A DNA stretch of 64,000 nt from CAYRNY01 sp964425755 (lineage in GTDB: Bacteria > Chloroflexota > Anaerolineae > Aggregatilineales > Aggregatilineaceae), in contig CAYRNY010000009.1 of assembly GCA_964425755.1 (NCBI GenBank), positions 62,001 through 126,000 on the forward strand, given 5' to 3'. The notes under the pieces are model-generated. The model worked only from the letters and a program-made list of their open reading frames with translations. It did not search any database and was not told the origin of the DNA. The translations under genes and the position numbers were made by a program. Positions 34,711-43,271 of this stretch are shown here, in pieces (position 1 is the first letter of the stretch; each line of letters starts with the position of its first letter).

Positions 34711-36471
34711 CTACGGCAAGTCCACCGTGCAGCGACCTGCCGCCGTATCGCACGTCGCGACCGTCGCGTCACCATAGCGCACGTCGAAGCTGCCCAGCGT
34801 CCAGAAGATGTAGCGGTCGTTGGTGACCCAGGCCTGGCGCGCGTCGCCGCATTCCGGCGGGGCCGGCTGTTCTTCGAGCCCGAAGCCCCAGACCATCAGG
34901 CACCCGTTCGCCTTGAACGCTTCCAGCGGCGAGGCGGTGTATTCCGCCCAGATCGACGCAGGCACGCTGATGGTGCCCCCCACAAACGTCAGCGGGCGCA
35001 GGTCCAGCGGCTGGCCTGACGTGTTCTGCAGCGTGAAGACCGGCACCGCCGCGTCGTAGATCAGCAGCAGGTCTTCCGCGCCGGGGGCGCTGGCGGGCGT
35101 GGTCGGGGTGGGGATCGCGCTGGCGGACTCGTCGGGCAGGTCGGGCGTGGTCGGCGGCTGGAAGGTCGGGTAAGCATCCAGGCCGGGGTTCTCGGTCAGC
35201 CGCGCGATGCCGGTCCCGTTCGGGCGGAGCGCGTACAGGTCGAAGTTGCCCGACGAGTCGTCGGCGAAGACGATCCACTCGCCGCCCGGCGACCACGTGA
35301 CGCCCGCCACGCGCCCGCCGTTAGTCGTGTACTGGAAGCGGTCCTGCCCGTCGGCACGGATGCTGAAGACCTCGACCTGGCCGCTGTCGGGTGGTGTCTC
35401 GGCGGCGTAAACGATGCGCTCACCGTCCGGCGACCACGCCGGGATGCCCTGCACGCCCGGCGCGGGGAATACGACCGGCTGCCCGCCCGGCGCGGTCACG
35501 GCGAGCCGGGTCTGCTCGTCTTCCGTGAGCGTGTAGGCGATGTACTGCCCGTCCGGGGACCAGACCGGCATACCCTCGTCGCCGGGGGTCGCGGTCACGC
35601 GGGCCAGCCCGGAGCCGTCGGCATTGATCACGTAGAGGTCGAAGTTTCCCTCGCGGTCGGAGGCGAACGCGATGCGCTGCCCGTCCGGCGACCACGCGGG
35701 CTGGATGTTCAGGCCCGCCGTGTTGGTCAGGTTCGCGGTGCTGTTGGTCGCCAGGTCGTAAATCACGAGCGCGACATCGTCCTCTTGCGCTTGCTCGAAG
35801 ACGATCTGCCCGCCGTCTGGTGCGAAGGACGGCCAGCCTGCGACCGTGCCCTGCGGTGAGACGCGTAGCGCGTCGAACTGGCCCAGCACCCAGACCGTGT
35901 TGTCGATGTCGGTAAACGCGATCTGCGTGCCATCCGGCGACCAGATCACGCGGTTTTCGGCGGCTGGCAGCTCGCCGCGAATCTGCAGCCCGGACCCGTC
36001 GGCGGCGATGATGTGCGGCACGACATAGCCTTCATAGCCGGAAAGGAACGCGATCTGCAGGTCGGGCAGGTTCGGGCGCGTGCCGGGGGCCAGTTGCGCA
36101 CCGGCGACCGGCCACGGTTCGAGCCAGTAACCGCTGGCGTCACCTTCGGCGGTCCAGCCGGTCTGCCCGTCCCAGCGGCGCACCTGCCACCAGTACAGGT
36201 TCGCGGCACACTGCGGCCCGGCGATCACGCTGACGATCTCGCCATCTGCCAGCACGCCGAGCACGGTTGCATCGGTCGCGGCGCTGGCGCGCAGGTTGTT
36301 GCCGGTGCCATCGGTGAGCGTGACGCGCGCGGTCTGCCCGGTGGTCAGGCGCGGGGCCGGTGCACCGCCGCAGTCTTGCGCGTTGGCGTGCGGGGCTGGG
36401 AACGCGACCGTCGGAAGAACCAGCAGCGCCATCAGCGCGACAGGGATCAAGTAACGTCGTAACATGAACAT
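34711..36471 (-). CDS. Secreted beta-propeller (PD40/TolB-like) protein with N-terminal SH3-like module
   Basis: 586 residues from the ATG at 36471 (AGGAGG 11 bases upstream). A signal peptide (about 1-33) is followed by an SH3-like module (about 45-125) with the pattern GPQC...WWQVRRWDGQTGW...EGDASGYWLEPW. A propeller (about 140-430) has repeated SPDG(T/Q)xIAF blades. A C-terminal domain (about 455-586) holds three cysteines and FTLQNTSGQPLDL. The blades likely bind a ligand or partner in the envelope; there is no catalytic motif. A similar SH3-like module occurs twice in the protein at the window's right end. Confidence 0.82.
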   Translation of the reverse strand: MFMLRRYLIPVALMALLVLPTVAFPAPHANAQDCGGAPAPRLTTGQTARVTLTDGTGNNLRASAATDATVLGVLADGEIVSVIAGPQCAANLYWWQVRRWDGQTGWTAEGDASGYWLEPWPVAGAQLAPGTRPNLPDLQIAFLSGYEGYVVPHIIAADGSGLQIRGELPAAENRVIWSPDGTQIAFTDIDNTVWVLGQFDALRVSPQGTVAGWPSFAPDGGQIVFEQAQEDDVALVIYDLATNSTANLTNTAGLNIQPAWSPDGQRIAFASDREGNFDLYVINADGSGLARVTATPGDEGMPVWSPDGQYIAYTLTEDEQTRLAVTAPGGQPVVFPAPGVQGIPAWSPDGERIVYAAETPPDSGQVEVFSIRADGQDRFQYTTNGGRVAGVTWSPGGEWIVFADDSSGNFDLYALRPNGTGIARLTENPGLDAYPTFQPPTTPDLPDESASAIPTPTTPASAPGAEDLLLIYDAAVPVFTLQNTSGQPLDLRPLTFVGGTISVPASIWAEYTASPLEAFKANGCLMVWGFGLEEQPAPPECGDARQAWVTNDRYIFWTLGSFDVRYGDATVATCDTAAGRCTVDLP

Positions 36472-36722
36472 CGTCGGTAAATCCTCCTTGCGTGCGTAGT
36501 TGAAACAGCAAACATGCTGTAGGGGCGTGGTCAATTTCCCCTAGTCTACCGCATGGCGCCACCCGCTGCACGGCGTTTGTGGGGCGTTTGCCTGTCGCGC
36601 GGATGACGTCCTTGGCGCGGAATGTCAGGCACGTGCAGCCCTCTCTTGTGTCGTGCGCATCGCGGGGACGGGGTCGGCAGGGCACAATGTGACGCGTCTA
36701 TCTTGGTGGCGGAACGCGCGAA

Positions 36723-36751
36723 TTGGACCCGTTGCGGTGCTGGTGTATGAT
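36723..36751 (+). promoter_or_regulatory. Promoter of the flavoprotein gene
   Basis: -35 TTGGAC (36723-36728), a 17-base spacer, -10 TATGAT (36746-36751); start expected near 36758, leader about 50 bases. Confidence 0.75.
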
Positions 36752-36807
36752 CGGGGTAAGCTCAGCGCGGCTTGGAGTGCTGGCAGGCACCATGTGGAGG
36801 ATCACTC

Positions 36808-38160
36808 ATGAGACACGTTGTAATTATCGGCGGCGGTCCGGCAGGCATCGCGGCGGCGACTGAGGCCGCGCGGTTCGGGGCGCAGGTGACGCTGGTCGAG
36901 CGCGACCACCTCGGCGGGCGCGCGACCTGGCACAGCCTGCTGCCCAGCAAGGCATGGCTCAGCGCGGCGGATCGCGTCGCCGGGCGTGCTAACGCGGAGG
37001 CGCTCGGCCTGATCCAGGACGTGCCCAACTACGATTTTCCCGCGCTGCTGTCGCACATTGCGACGCTCAAACGCATGCGCGACCAGCAGTACCGCCAGCG
37101 GCTGCTCGATGCGGGCGTGCGCCTGGTCGTGGGCACTGCGTCGTTTGAGGATGCGCAGACGATACGCGTGACGTGTGAGGACGGCGGCGAGACGCTTCAC
37201 GCCGACCGCGTGATCATCGCGACCGGGTCGGGGCCGATCATGCTGCCGAACGTCTCGCCGGACGGCCAGCGCATCCTGGCCCCGCGCGTGATGAGCAAGC
37301 TGAGCGTGATCCCGGACACGCTGATCGTGATCGGCGCGGGCGTGACCGGGTCCGAGTTCGCGTACATGTTCAACATGCTGGGCGCAGATGTCACGCTCGT
37401 GACGGACATCGACGAGCTGCTACCGCGCAGCGATCCCGACATCTCCGCCGCGCTGGAAAAAGCGTTCCGCGCGCGCGGCATGACGATCTACTACAACAGC
37501 CCGGTTTCTTCGGCGGAAGTGCACGCGGGCGGGGTCAACGTGCTGCTGGAAAACGGGACCACCCACCGCGCCGAGATGGTGTTCATCGCGATTGGCCGCC
37601 GCCCGTACTACGCCGGGCTGAACCTGGAAAACGCCGGGTTGGAGCCGTCGCCCGACGGGCTGGCGGTGGATGGCTTTGGGCGTACGCAGGTTGAGAACAT
37701 CTACGCGGCGGGTGACGTGACAGGCGTGCCGATGATCGCCAACAAGGGCATGGCGCAGGGGCACATCGCGGGACGGCACGCGGTTGATGCCGAAGTCGGG
37801 CCGTACAACGCGGCGACCGTGATCGAAGCCGTGTACACCAACCCCGAAGTCGCGCAGATCGGCATGACGGAGACGACCGCCCACGCGCAAGGGCGCTCGG
37901 TGAAGGTCGTCAAGCGCTACTACAACGACAACCTGAAAGCGCATTTGCTCGGCGGCGCGACCGGTATGCTGAAGCTGGTCGTCAACCCGGACACGGGCGG
38001 TCTGCTCGGCGGGGCGGCGGTGGGCATCGGCGCGGTGGACGCGCTCACGCCGCTGGCGGTCGCGCTGCAGCAGCGCGCGCGTGCCAGCGACCTCGCGGGG
38101 CTTTTCGCGGGCCATCCGACGCTGGGCGAGCTGCTGTTCGAGGCGGCGCGCGGCGTCTGA
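36808..38160 (+). CDS. FAD/NAD(P)-dependent oxidoreductase of the lipoamide-dehydrogenase fold, lacking the redox disulfide
   Basis: 450 residues from the ATG at 36808 (GGAGG seven bases upstream). FAD-binding GGGPAG at 8-13, NAD(P)-binding IGAGVTGSEFAYMF near 180, second FAD motif VENIYAAGDVTG near 298, and a C-terminal dimerisation domain with H436/E441 (GHPTLGE). Where family members carry the C-x4-C disulfide, this protein reads GGRATWHSLLPSK: positions 39 and 44 are Ala and Leu. It cannot act as a dithiol enzyme; a diaphorase or quinone reductase role, as in mycobacterial LpdA-type relatives, is more likely. Confidence 0.88.
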   Translation: MRHVVIIGGGPAGIAAATEAARFGAQVTLVERDHLGGRATWHSLLPSKAWLSAADRVAGRANAEALGLIQDVPNYDFPALLSHIATLKRMRDQQYRQRLLDAGVRLVVGTASFEDAQTIRVTCEDGGETLHADRVIIATGSGPIMLPNVSPDGQRILAPRVMSKLSVIPDTLIVIGAGVTGSEFAYMFNMLGADVTLVTDIDELLPRSDPDISAALEKAFRARGMTIYYNSPVSSAEVHAGGVNVLLENGTTHRAEMVFIAIGRRPYYAGLNLENAGLEPSPDGLAVDGFGRTQVENIYAAGDVTGVPMIANKGMAQGHIAGRHAVDAEVGPYNAATVIEAVYTNPEVAQIGMTETTAHAQGRSVKVVKRYYNDNLKAHLLGGATGMLKLVVNPDTGGLLGGAAVGIGAVDALTPLAVALQQRARASDLAGLFAGHPTLGELLFEAARGV

Positions 38161-38259
38161 GTCGGGGCGCAGGGCCGCCTGCGTATTTCGCCCCGGCCTG
38201 CACGGTCGGGGCGCTTGCTGCCCGGCGATCCGGCGTCCGGTGCGCGATCGAACCCGGCA

Positions 38260-38288
38260 TTGCCATTGTGCGCGCCGTGCGCTATAGT
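38260..38288 (+). promoter_or_regulatory. Promoter of lepB, nearly leaderless
   Basis: -35 TTGCCA (38260-38265), a 17-base spacer, -10 TATAGT (38283-38288). The start codon at 38297 is only nine bases past the -10, so the mRNA would have almost no leader. Confidence 0.6.
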
Positions 38289-38296
38289 TGCTGCTC

Positions 38297-39058
38297 ATGA
38301 ACGAACGGACCAAGCCGGAAGCGAAACACCCTGTGACTGGACCAGCGCCTGGTACACCTGTCGTGCATCCCGTGCTCGAAACCGACATCCTCACCGACGT
38401 GCCGCAGCCCGATATCCGCACCGGGCAGTCATTTCTGCGCGAGCTGGTCGAGACCGTGCTGTTAATCGCCGCGATCTACGCGTTCGTGAACCTGGCGACT
38501 GCGCGGTTTGTGGTGGACGGGCACAGCATGCTGCCGAATTTCAACGACGACCAGTTCATCATCGTCAGCCGCCTGTCGTACGTCATCGGCGAGCCACAGC
38601 GCGGTGATGTGGTCGTGTTCCATTACCCGCTGCAGGAAGAGCGCGACTTCATCAAGCGCATCATCGGCCTGCCGGGGGAGAAGGTGACGATTCTCGGCGG
38701 GCGCGTGTATATCAACGAGCGCCTGATCGACGAGCCATACATCGAGAATTTCTGTCACGGCGCGCGTTGTGATGGCGAGTGGGTCGTGGGCGAGGACGAA
38801 TACTTCGTACTGGGCGACAATCGCGGCGCGAGCAAGGATTCGCAGGACTTCGGCCCGGTGAACCGGCGCTTCATTGTCGGGCGGGCGTTCGTGCGCTACT
38901 GGCCGCCGGAAGATTGGGGCGTGATCCAGCATTGGGACTACGACGCGCAGAATGGCGCGCCGCTGCCGACGCTGACGCCGACCTACACGCCGTCGCCCAG
39001 TGCCACGCCGGACCCCGACAATCCGCCAACGGCTACACCGCCGTACCACGCGTACTGA
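38297..39058 (+). CDS. lepB: Signal peptidase I
   Basis: 253 residues from the ATG at 38297. One membrane anchor (about 46-66), then Box B with catalytic S77 (DGHSMLP), the RGDVVVF strand, catalytic lysine K120 (RDFIKRIIGLPG) and Box E GDNRGASKDSQDFG. It cleaves signal peptides on the outer face of the membrane, serving the many exported proteins in this window. The N-terminal ~45 residues are polar and extended, and the C-terminus carries a Thr/Pro-rich tail of about 30 residues; both are unusual additions. No ribosome-binding site is evident, in keeping with the leaderless promoter. Confidence 0.93.
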   Translation: MNERTKPEAKHPVTGPAPGTPVVHPVLETDILTDVPQPDIRTGQSFLRELVETVLLIAAIYAFVNLATARFVVDGHSMLPNFNDDQFIIVSRLSYVIGEPQRGDVVVFHYPLQEERDFIKRIIGLPGEKVTILGGRVYINERLIDEPYIENFCHGARCDGEWVVGEDEYFVLGDNRGASKDSQDFGPVNRRFIVGRAFVRYWPPEDWGVIQHWDYDAQNGAPLPTLTPTYTPSPSATPDPDNPPTATPPYHAY

Positions 39059-39156
39059 TCGGAACGTCCGGCGGTGGCATGTTACCTGTACTCTGCTGGC
39101 AGCCACTGCGCTGCCGGTTTCGCTGTTTGGACCGTGTGATGAGGTTGGTGTTACGA

Positions 39157-39441
39157 ATGTCCGAAAACTGCCCGTATTGTTCGATCGGCCACTTGCACCC
39201 GGCGCGCCGTACCCTGGTGCGCGTGTACGGCGACACGTTGATTCACATCCCGCAGGTCCCGGCGCAGCAATGCGACGTCTGCGGGAACGTGTTCTACAAC
39301 GACGCGCTGTTGCGGCGTTATGACGTGCTGATCGGCGAGTCTGGCCTGCCGCCGAACCGGCATACCCCCGCCGCGGACGAGCGGGTTGCCGCGTCCGGGC
39401 CGGGTGACGCTGCCGATTCGCTGCACGAGCAGCCGAAGTAG
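39157..39441 (+). CDS. YgiT-type zinc-finger protein
   Basis: 94 residues. Two cysteine pairs, CPYC at 5-8 and CDVCG near 39-43, bracket a beta-hairpin, as in the zinc-binding half of YgiT/MqsA-like proteins. The helix-turn-helix half of MqsA is missing. I chose the ATG at 39157 because GAGG lies upstream; an ATG six codons earlier is possible. The C-terminal ~35 residues look disordered. It follows lepB by 98 bases. No toxin partner is adjacent, so a toxin-antitoxin role is not supported. Confidence 0.68.
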   Translation: MSENCPYCSIGHLHPARRTLVRVYGDTLIHIPQVPAQQCDVCGNVFYNDALLRRYDVLIGESGLPPNRHTPAADERVAASGPGDAADSLHEQPK

Positions 39442-39552
39442 GGCGTTGAGATGTAACCGGACTGAAACCGCACGCGTTACAATCTAGCGTGATGCGCCCG
39501 GCGCGTCACACCCTGCATCCTGAAACACAGACAACAGAGGTCACACACGATC

Positions 39553-40098
39553 ATGGGCATCAACTTTTGGCATCGACTCCCCCCTGGGCCGGACGTCCCG
39601 CACGCGGTGTATTGCATCGTGGAGATTCCGAAGGGCAGCCGCAACAAGTACGAATACAGCAAAAAGGCGGGCGTGATCAAGCTCGACCGCGTGCTGTACA
39701 GTTCGATGTATTATCCGAGCGATTATGGCCTGATCCCGCAGACCTACGCCGAGGACGGCGACCCGCTGGATATCATGGTGATGGTCAACGAGCCGACCTT
39801 CGCGAGTTGCGTGATCGAGGCGCGCCCGATCGCGGTGTTCCACATGCTGGATCGCGGCGACCCGGACGACAAAATCCTCGCCGTGCCGACGACCGACCCG
39901 CTTTACGCCGACTACCACGACATCGACGACATCCCCAAGCATTTCCTGAGCGAGGTGTCGCACTTCTTCCAGACCTATAAGCAGCTTCAGGGCATTGAAG
40001 TCACGCCGAAGGGCTGGGATGATGCCGACAAAGCCTACGCCATCATCCAAGACGCGATCGAGCGTTACAAAGAAAAATTCCCGCCGGAGCTGGTCTGA
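39553..40098 (+). CDS. ppa: Family I inorganic pyrophosphatase
   Basis: 181 residues, the usual length. It hydrolyses pyrophosphate to phosphate, pulling biosynthetic reactions forward. Active-site features: EIPKGSRNKYEY at about 18-29, YYPSDYGLIPQTYAEDGDPLDIMVM (signature with the metal-binding aspartates), and later DPDDKILAVP and the KxxK-like YKQLQG segment. All look intact. The start ATG has AGAGGT upstream. It is followed 14 bases later by the epimerase-like gene, so the two are likely co-transcribed. Confidence 0.95.
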   Translation: MGINFWHRLPPGPDVPHAVYCIVEIPKGSRNKYEYSKKAGVIKLDRVLYSSMYYPSDYGLIPQTYAEDGDPLDIMVMVNEPTFASCVIEARPIAVFHMLDRGDPDDKILAVPTTDPLYADYHDIDDIPKHFLSEVSHFFQTYKQLQGIEVTPKGWDDADKAYAIIQDAIERYKEKFPPELV

Positions 40099-40112
40099 CG
40101 ACAGGCGGCGCG

Positions 40113-40982
40113 ATGGCGACACGCGGGCAGGTGTTCTACAGCACGAATCCGCTTGCCGGGCGCTACACTCGCGTCGACGTGCTCGCGGGGCGCGTGGTGC
40201 GCATCAGCCCGGCGCTGATCACGATCACCGATGGCCGCGTGGCTCACGAGTCTCCCGCTGCCCTTCAGCGCGACGTGCTGGCGCGGACGGGCGAGCTGCT
40301 GGCGGCGGGCGTGCGCTCGCTGCACGTGGACGTGAATTTCCCAGACTATGGCGGGTTTGGCGGTTCCGGCCCGGAGATCAACACAGCGGTCTTCACGCCG
40401 GATTTCGTGGCGCGGCTCGCGGCGCTGTCCCGGTCGCGCGGCGCGTTTGTGACGCTGCACCTGCTGACCGCCGATCCTGCCGCGCGGCTGCGTGCGTATG
40501 CAGATGTCCCGCTTGACGCGGTGTGCTTTCAATTGGATGCCGTACCGGATGCGGCGGCCCTGGCCGGCCTGGTGGCGCAGATCGCCGAGATGGGCGCGTG
40601 CGCGAGTCCCGTGATCGAAACCGTCGGCACGGAGCACCTGACGCCCGAACCGCCGGACGCGGTCCGCGTGCGCCTGGAGCCGCTGCTGCCGCAGGTCGGG
40701 ATGCTGACACTGCAGGCGGCGGGCACGGGGGCGCGCTCGAATCTGCCGGCCGGCGGTCTGGCCCGCGACCGCGTGCGCGACTACCTGGCGGCGCTGCTGC
40801 CGGGATTCGGCGGCACGGTGCAGTTGCAGGGCGGCATCCGGCTGGATACAGTCCCGCTGGCGGTGCAGTTGGGCGCGGCATTCCTGGTCGCCGGTACGCA
40901 GATTTTCCGCCATCCGGACGGGCTCGCGCCCGGCGCGGTGATCGCGGCGTACTATCGCGCGGCAGCGGACGCGCTGGCCTAG
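40113..40982 (+). CDS. Ribulose-phosphate 3-epimerase-like TIM-barrel protein with altered active site
   Basis: 289 residues. The order of motifs follows ribulose-phosphate 3-epimerase: ISPAL at 31-35, LHVDVNFPD with H71/D73, VTLHLL with H116, and QLQGGIR near 237-243 followed by GAAFLVAGTQIF. In the enzyme the last motif is (V/I)DGGI, where Asp is both metal ligand and catalytic base; here it is Gln239. Three of four metal ligands remain. It is longer than the family norm (about 220). It probably has a different reaction or a regulatory role. Fourteen bases behind ppa. Confidence 0.72.
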   Translation: MATRGQVFYSTNPLAGRYTRVDVLAGRVVRISPALITITDGRVAHESPAALQRDVLARTGELLAAGVRSLHVDVNFPDYGGFGGSGPEINTAVFTPDFVARLAALSRSRGAFVTLHLLTADPAARLRAYADVPLDAVCFQLDAVPDAAALAGLVAQIAEMGACASPVIETVGTEHLTPEPPDAVRVRLEPLLPQVGMLTLQAAGTGARSNLPAGGLARDRVRDYLAALLPGFGGTVQLQGGIRLDTVPLAVQLGAAFLVAGTQIFRHPDGLAPGAVIAAYYRAAADALA

Positions 40983-41112
40983 CGAGCGGCGGCCCGTGTG
41001 CGGCACGCTTCGCGCGCCGTTTGGATGGCCGTGTTCTGCCTTGCGCGAATCCGCGAAATCGCGCTGGCATGCCGCGTCAATGGCGGATGCACGGGGCGCG
41101 GGGCAGCAATGA

Positions 41113-41155
41113 ACGGCCCCGGAGCCAGCGTAGTGCCGCTGTCCGGGGCCGTTTG
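41113..41155. terminator. Bidirectional terminator between convergent genes
   Basis: A 10-bp perfect stem ACGGCCCCGG/CCGGGGCCGT (41113-41122, 41143-41152) with an inner CAGCG/CGCTG stem, followed by TTTG on the plus strand. Lies between the epimerase-like gene and the ABC permease gene. Confidence 0.75.
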
Positions 41156-41188
41156 CGTCGTCTATGCGCCGGGATGGTGCGCGGTGCA

Positions 41189-42001
41189 TCAGACGCCCAG
41201 CTCTTTCTTGTCGATGCGCCACCACGCCAGCGCCATGTAGACCAGCCCGACCGCGCTCAGCAGCCCCCAGTCGCCCAGGTCGATGCCCTGGCGGACGATC
41301 GTCCCGGCGTTGTAGTAGTCAAACAGCAGCAGCGGGCGAATTTGCTCGAGCTGCTCCACCGAGCCGGAGAAGCCGTGCACGAGGTACGAGCCGATCAGGA
41401 ACAGGTATGCCAGCCCGCCGGCGAAGGGCTTGCTTGACGGGATGAACGTCGCCAGCAGGTAGGCGAACCCGGCGGTTACCGCCAGCGGGAAGAACGCCCC
41501 ATAGATCGCCGCCGCCAGGTCACCCGGCGCGATGTCGAATTCCGGCCAGACGTAGCTTGATCCCAGGTAGACCACGAAGCAGACTGTCAGCACGATCAGG
41601 AGCATCGCCAGCGTGTTGAGCAGGCGGCCCATCAGGTACGCCCGGCGCGCGATCGGCAGGCTCAGCATGACGTCGAGCGTGCCGTCACGTTCGGCGTTGG
41701 TCACGGCATTAAACGCCTGCGCGATCGCCATCGTGCCCAGGATCAGGATGCCGTAGGAGCCGAAGTAGATGTGAATGAACGTCCCCGGCGCGCTGATGTC
41801 GATCGCCCCGACTTCTTCGCCCAGGAACATGGTGATGAACTCGTCCGGGTACGAGTTGAGCATATTGTTGAAATCGTCAGCCTGCTCGACAATCGTCGGG
41901 TAGAACGTCATCAGGAACAGGATATACAGGCCGAAGCCCACCGCCAGCCAGAAAATGGTGCGGCGCGAATCGCGTAGCGCTTTGCGAAAGACTGCCGTCA
42001 T
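41189..42001 (-). CDS. ABC-2 type transporter permease
   Basis: 270 residues with six membrane helices (about 15-35, 95-118, 140-162, 172-195, 205-225 and 240-260). An extracytoplasmic loop lies between helices 1 and 2. It lacks an ATPase domain and pairs with the ATPase encoded just upstream, whose stop codon overlaps this start (ATGA). AAGGAG precedes the ATG. Together they form an exporter of ABC-2 type (lipid, polysaccharide, antibiotic or peptide). Substrate unknown. Confidence 0.88.
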   Translation of the reverse strand: MTAVFRKALRDSRRTIFWLAVGFGLYILFLMTFYPTIVEQADDFNNMLNSYPDEFITMFLGEEVGAIDISAPGTFIHIYFGSYGILILGTMAIAQAFNAVTNAERDGTLDVMLSLPIARRAYLMGRLLNTLAMLLIVLTVCFVVYLGSSYVWPEFDIAPGDLAAAIYGAFFPLAVTAGFAYLLATFIPSSKPFAGGLAYLFLIGSYLVHGFSGSVEQLEQIRPLLLFDYYNAGTIVRQGIDLGDWGLLSAVGLVYMALAWWRIDKKELGV

Positions 42002-42921
42002 GCCTGCTGCTCCTTGTCGCCGTAGTATTCGAGGAAGATCTCCTCTAGCGTCGGCTGTTCGATGCGAATGTCTTCGACTGTGAACTGCGCGGCCTGTTTG
42101 ATCACCGCGTCGATATCGGCGCTCCCATCCACGCGCAAACGAACCTGGTTCCCGTCCAGCGTCACGTCGCTTACGCCGCGAATCGCTCCGAACCCGTTAA
42201 GCTGCGGCGTGCCCGGAATGTCCAGCGTGATCCAGCGGAAGGCCACCCGCGTGAGATCGGCGACGGTCTCGACCGCTTCCAGCCGCCCCGCGCGAATGAT
42301 GCCGACGCGGTCACAGATCGCCTCGACTTCCGGCAGGTTGTGCGACGACAGGAACACGGTCCGGCCCTCGTCGCGTGCTTCCTTCACAAATGCGTGGAAC
42401 ACCCGTTGCATCAGCGGGTCCAGGCCGGTGGTCGGCTCGTCGAGAATCAGCAGTTCGGGTTTGTGCGCCAGAGCCGCGATCAGGCCCATTTTGCGCTTCA
42501 TGCCGGTAGACATGCCCTTCAGCGAGCGCTTGAGGTCGAAGTCGAGCTTTTTCGCCAGCCGCTCCGCTTCGATCAGGTAACCGTTGGTTGCGCCGCGTGC
42601 CGTTTCCGGCCAGCGGATGTACTCGCGTCCGGTCCAGTTTTCCCACAGCGTCAGCTCGGACGGCAGGTAACCGATCCGGCGGCGGATCGCGACGCTGTCG
42701 CGCACCGTGTCCAGCCCGAAGATCGTCGCCGATCCTGCGGATGGGCGGATGAAGTCAAGCAGCGTGCGGATGGCCGTGGTTTTCCCGGCCCCGTTCGGCC
42801 CCAAAAACCCGAAGATTTCCCCTTCGTGTACCGCCAGGTTCACATCCTGGATCGCCGTGAACTTCCCGTAGCGATGCGTCAGGTTGTGCGTCTGGATGAC
42901 AGTCCCGTTTGACTGTGCCAT
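41998..42921 (-). CDS. ABC transporter ATP-binding protein
   Basis: 307 residues. Walker A GPNGAGKTT near residue 42, signature motif in the degenerate form MSTGMKRKMG, Walker B LLILDEPTTGLDP, and H-loop LSSHNLPE. A C-terminal regulatory extension (about 225-300) is typical of the CcmA/antibiotic-export branch. It drives the ABC-2 permease encoded downstream in a two-gene operon. AAAGGGGGA precedes the ATG. An 8-bp inverted repeat 42-78 bases upstream may be an operator. Confidence 0.92.
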   Translation of the reverse strand: MAQSNGTVIQTHNLTHRYGKFTAIQDVNLAVHEGEIFGFLGPNGAGKTTAIRTLLDFIRPSAGSATIFGLDTVRDSVAIRRRIGYLPSELTLWENWTGREYIRWPETARGATNGYLIEAERLAKKLDFDLKRSLKGMSTGMKRKMGLIAALAHKPELLILDEPTTGLDPLMQRVFHAFVKEARDEGRTVFLSSHNLPEVEAICDRVGIIRAGRLEAVETVADLTRVAFRWITLDIPGTPQLNGFGAIRGVSDVTLDGNQVRLRVDGSADIDAVIKQAAQFTVEDIRIEQPTLEEIFLEYYGDKEQQA

Positions 42922-42961
42922 GCGGAATCCCCCTTTCAGTTACAGATGCAGTCACCCGCCG

Positions 42962-42999
42962 CGTGTCACACCGTATACCAGCGTACATCACGTGACACG
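42962..42999. promoter_or_regulatory. Inverted repeat, candidate operator of the ABC-2 operon
   Basis: Perfect 8-bp arms CGTGTCAC (42962-42969) and GTGACACG (42992-42999), 22 bases apart; arm centres are 30 bases apart. A TATACG-like -10 lies between them on the minus strand. GntR-family regulators often control such operons; no regulator gene is adjacent. Confidence 0.45.
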
Positions 43000-43271
43000 G
43001 AATGGCAGCCCCCAATTTTTAGGGGATTCTAAAAAATAATTTTAGAAAGCGCAAATATGTGACTCGCAAAGAAAAAACCACGCCTGGAACAGACGCGGCA
43101 GCAGCGCGTTCAACAAGGCAATCGTATCCCATCTTGTAGCGCGCCGTCAATGCCCCTGGCTGACATCAAGCTGACCGTGAACCTGACATCTACCTGATAT
43201 CTTTCGCGGGTGGCGGTTGGCGGCTATGCGCCTTTCTGCGCTACGATCAGGGTAGAGGGGAGGCGACCTAC
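43000..43271. other. Intergenic region between divergent ABC operon and LapA-like gene
   Basis: It contains an AT-rich palindrome TTCTAAAA/TTTTAGAA near 43028-43048 and, ahead of the LapA-like gene, TTGGCG with a 19-base spacer to TACGAT, a weak promoter. No reading frame of interest. Confidence 0.4.

Noticed and set aside
39157..39441. A YgiT-like antitoxin of a toxin-antitoxin pair
   Set aside because: No toxin gene is adjacent and the DNA-binding half of MqsA is missing.
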